A DNA stretch of 12,138 nt from Chlamydomonas sphaeroides (lineage: Eukaryota > Chlorophyta > Chlorophyceae > Chlamydomonadales > Chlamydomonadaceae). Of the stretch, positions 8,939 through 12,138 are shown piece after piece. A model generated the notes under the pieces. It did not search any database. It had not been told where the DNA came from and was given only the letters and a program-made list of their open reading frames with translations. Where the stretch lies: the NCBI GenBank assembly GCA_001662425.1, contig BDDC01002347.1, positions 1,773-13,910 of the forward strand, in the 5' to 3' direction. A program made the translations under genes and the position numbers. How positions within the stretch are numbered: the stretch's first letter is position 1; every line of letters begins with the position of its first letter.

Positions 8939-11900
8939 CTACACCGCCTTGTCCTTGCGCGGCCGCTGCACCGCCGCCGCCGGTCCCTCCAGCTGCGCCA
9001 GGAAGCGGCGCCGGTTGACCGCCTCCCAGCCCGCCGCCGTGGCGGCCGCGAGAGCCCGCATGCCACCCACCGCCGCCGCCAGCCCGCCCCAGCCCAGCCC
9101 CGGCCGCAGCGTGGCCAGCGTGAGCGCCTCCTGCAGGCCGGTCGCGGCCAGGCAGCGCGGCGCCAGGCTGAGGCGCAGGCCCAGCGGCGCCACCAGCGGC
9201 AGCAGGACGCAGCGGTGCAGCGCGATGGCGGCGAGTAGCCCGGTGTTGCCCCGCAGGCTGCCGGTAAAGGCCAGCCAGCCTGAGCGCGCGGCGGCGATGG
9301 CGGCGCAGAAGCCCAGCGGTCCCAGCAGAGCGCCGGCCTCGTAGGCGCGCAGGGCCGTGGCGGTGGCGCGCTCGCGAGCCGTCACGGGGCGGGTGGCAGG
9401 TAGGTTGATGTCGCCGCCGTCGCAGCCGCTGCTGCCGAGGCGGTGGTTGGTGGCGTCGTCAGAGGGCGCTCTAGGGACCTGGCGCCAGGCGAGCAGCAGG
9501 CACAGCAGGCCGGCAGCGTCGCAGCCCGCCTCGAGGAGAGACAGCAGCACGGCCGAGGCCAGGCGGGGGTGGCCCTCGCGGCACGTCCGCACGATGACGA
9601 GCAGGTAGGGCTGCGCGATGATGGCTAGCAGCCAGGGCGCGGTGCGGACCAGGCCCTGTGCGCGCCAGGACCGGAAGCGCAGCTCCAGGGCGGGCGGCTG
9701 GAAGCCGCACAGCAGGTCCGAGGCGCGCGGGCTCGAGGGCAGGGGCCGTGGAGGAGCTGGATCGGCCAGCCGAAGGCGCAGGAGGCTGCCGGCTGCAGCC
9801 AGCACGGCGAAGCGACTCGGAGCGATGGGCACATCCGCCGCTGCCGTGGCCACAGCGGCGGCCGCCGCCTCCACCATCTCTGCGGCAACAGGCAGACCGG
9901 AGCCGCGCAGATACGGCGCTAGGGCCGCCGCCGCCGTCGCCACGTCCGTCGCTAGACGCCCCATGGCTGGCAAAGAAGCGGCGGCCGCCTCCGCCGCCTC
10001 CACCACGTACGACAGGTCCCCCAGCAGCGGCGCGAAGTGAACCAGCCATGTCTCCTCCTGCCGGCCGCCCGCCGCTCCGACCTGGCACGCGATGCGCTCC
10101 CACAGCGCCGCCAGCTCGGCCACCGCGGCGGGCGGCAGCAGCAGCAGCGGCGCCGTGAAGTGCAGCAGCGGGCCGGAGGGCAGTTCTTGGTCGGCACCCT
10201 CCTGGACCTGGCCGCTGCCGTCGTCGTGCGCAGGCGGCACCAGCACCAGCTGCAGCGACCGGGCCCGCGGTGAGGGAGCGGCCTGCAGGCAGTGCAGCAG
10301 CCTGCATAGCCTGCATAGCCTGCGTACAGTCCCTCGCCATCACCCCACCTGCTCCTTGCGGGCCGCATCCAGCAGCCGCGCCACCTCCTCCGAGCCCAGC
10401 TCCACCTCCTGCACGCCGCCGCTCAGCTGCATGGAGAGCTCCGCAAGCAGCGCCCCTTGGCCGCTGAAGCCGCTCAGCACCAGCAGGCGGGCACGCTGCG
10501 GTGCGGGGCTGTCTAGCATCAGGCGCAGGGCGGCCGGAGGGGCGGCGCCAGGGCTCGGCAAGGCCAGAGCCGGCGGTGACAGCGCCAGCATCCGCACGGC
10601 GGTTGGACCCTGGGCCGCCCCCGCCGCCTGCACCACAACTCCGCTGACGTCCTCAGCGCCCGGCAGCAGCGGCGCCAAGCAACGGGTGCTCATGGCCAGG
10701 TTGGTGGCGTCGGCGGCCAACGCGACCACCGGCGTCAGCAGACTGCGGGACCAGGCTATCAGCTGCACGCAGCCTCGCACCGCCACCGCCTTCACGTGCG
10801 TGGCGCCAACCGTCAAGGCGTGCCCCGCCTCAGCCAGGCAGAGCTGCAGGATGGCGGGCGCGGCTGCGGCCAGGCGGCTGCCGTACTCCTCGAAGCTGCC
10901 CGGGTAGCGGAGCACCTGAGAGGCGCCAGGCCGGGGTAGGGCAGGCCGTGCCGGGTCAGCTAGCAGCCGATGTGGGTCGGGCTCATTGACACGTACAGCG
11001 CACGCACGCACTTGTTGCCTGTCCAGCGAGCCGGCCCCTGTTGGTCCCGTGAGCCGTGACCGCCCCATGACGTTCCCGTGACCGCCCCACCTTGAACGAC
11101 ACGAAGCTGCAGCTGGTCACCGGCTTGTAGCTTAGCACGTGCGGCAACTGGGGCCCCGCGGGCTCCGCCGCCACGACCGGGGGTCGCTCCTGCTGCTGCG
11201 GCTGGTACCGCTGCCGCTGCTGCGGCTGCTGCTCCTGCTGGCCTTTCCGATCCGCAACTTGCCAATTGCGGCCATCTCGCGCGTGGCACGCGCGGCGGAA
11301 GGCGGCATGCAGCCAGGCCTCCATCCCTATCGAGGCCACTAGAGGGCCGCCAAGGAACGCGAGGGCTGCAACGACCTGGGACCCACGCGACATGGTGCTG
11401 AGGATGAGCGGCGGGCGGCCGTCGGCAGCAGGCGGCAGGTACGGCAGCAGCGTGGGGCCCACGGCGTGCGAGAGGGCGAAGGCGGTGGAGGTGTGAATGA
11501 CGGAGAGACCCGCGGCCCACGGGAAGCGCAGCTGGCGGGGTGGGGGGGACAGGGCCGGGGCTGGCTTCGTTAGCAGCACGTTGGGGAGCTGCCCACGGCG
11601 GCCATCGTCACTATACGGCACCACCGACCTGACCGGGCCTTCCTACAGACCCTGCCACACTGGACACTGTGCCCCAGGCGTGACACGCACATGCGACCCA
11701 CATACACACACATATATATTATACTTATTTCTAAACACACACCGGCAGCAGGAAGCAGGTGCCGCACACCCAGAAGGCCGCGTCCGCCAGAGGCCGGCTG
11801 ATGAGCGCGGCGGTGTAGGCCGCAAAGCCAGCGGTGTGCCATTCGGCCCTCGGCAGCAGCAGGTAGGAGGACGCGTGCACCAGGGACCCGACGAAGGGAA

Positions 11901-12138
11901 AGTGCAGCGCCAGGACGACGTTGCGGTGCCTGGGGCCGAGGGTGGAGAGGGTGGCGAGCGTTGGGGTGCCGCATGGCTAGTGGCCACGTCAAGCCCTGCC
12001 AGCGGAGCCCCGATCGCCGCAAGATTCCTGCCCTTGCGCCATGCACCCGACCAGAAGGTCCCACCAATCACCCCACCTGCTCCACCACCGCCACAGCCGG
12101 CCCTCCCTCGGCGCCCGGGCCAGCGCCAGCATCAGCAG
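8939..12138 (-). CDS. Polytopic membrane protein of unknown function, N-terminus outside window
   Basis: Exons 12138-12077, 11929-11743, 11642-11091 (or from 11531), 10915-10349, 10249-8939 join in phase through GT-AG introns of 147, 100, 175 and 99 nt. Stop TAG is at 8941-8939. Window residues (long form, 892): hydrophobic segments about 25-46, 54-83, 123-150 and 172-194, then a Gln-rich stretch 218-234. Next comes a large mostly soluble part, about 240-650, with the motifs YPGSFEEYGSR and VRGCVQLIAW, an Ala-rich helical region and beta-like stretches. A second hydrophobic block follows (656-676, 685-710, 762-785, 791-819), ending in a basic tail (PRKDKAV). I do not recognise the family; it resembles large lineage-specific algal membrane proteins. 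A Met codon at 12132-12130 could be a start, but an upstream start is as likely. Confidence 0.8.
10302..10331. repeat. 9-bp repeat (AGCCTGCAT x2, then a variant) in the last intron of the membrane-protein gene
   Basis: Two exact AGCCTGCAT units and a third AGCCTGCGT lie inside the 99-nt intron 10348-10250. No coding role is seen. Confidence 0.7.
11532..11642 (-). other. In-frame optional segment, alternative 3' splice sites
   Basis: The intron starting at 11742 (GTGTGT) can end at CTGTAG (exon from 11642) or at CCCCGCCAG (exon from 11531). Both acceptors are phase 0, and the 111 bases between hold 37 open codons. The distal acceptor has the better pyrimidine tract; the proximal one gives an intron of more typical size for this gene (100 nt). 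Confidence 0.6.
11696..11742. repeat. CA/TA-rich microsatellite in an intron
   Basis: CACACACATATATATTATAC and neighbouring A/T-rich bases form a very A+T-rich island in an otherwise G+C-rich gene. It starts right at the GTGTGT donor of the intron following 11743. Confidence 0.8.

Overview
This window looks like nuclear DNA of a green alga, probably a G+C-rich chlorophyte of the Chlamydomonas/Volvox/Chlorella kind. The evidence is extreme G+C richness, Ala/Gly/Pro-rich low-complexity protein, many short introns with clean GT-AG or GC-AG borders, a TGTAA word (the usual green-algal polyadenylation signal) downstream of one gene, and plant/algal-type eukaryotic protein families. Nothing suggests operons, bacterial ribosome sites, CRISPR arrays or insertion sequences. 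The lineage is inferred, not proven.

Layout. (1) Bases 1-5814, minus strand: a cytosolic class II alpha-mannosidase (GH38, MAN2C1/Ams1 type). I reconstructed 18 exons and 17 introns by matching splice sites to the conserved protein. The start codon and catalytic domain are present; the 3' end lies left of base 1. Three of the introns appear to use GC instead of GT donors. (2) Bases 5815-6345: a head-to-head intergenic region serving as promoter for both neighbours, lower in G+C at its right side. (3) Bases 6346-8220, plus strand: a complete five-exon gene for a 411-residue protein with a small beta-rich N-terminal head, an alpha-helical coiled coil, a KRAR basic patch and a disordered tail holding seven SQ and one TQ. 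I do not recognise it by name. The architecture resembles the XRCC4/XLF/PAXX superfamily of DNA end-joining scaffolds; this is the most interesting candidate in the window. (4) Bases 8221-8938: the convergent 3' region, with a TGTAA at 8748-8752. (5) Bases 8939-12138, minus strand: the C-terminal 892 (or 855) codons, in five exons, of a large polytopic membrane protein of unknown function, entering from the right edge.

The three genes are divergent (1 and 2) and convergent (2 and 3). Nothing in the sequence ties them to one pathway: the first is N-glycan/free-oligosaccharide catabolism in the cytosol, the second possibly nuclear DNA repair, the third a membrane protein. Introns carry several tandem repeats (36 bp, 12 bp, 6 bp, CA/TA), which generate long spurious open frames on both strands.
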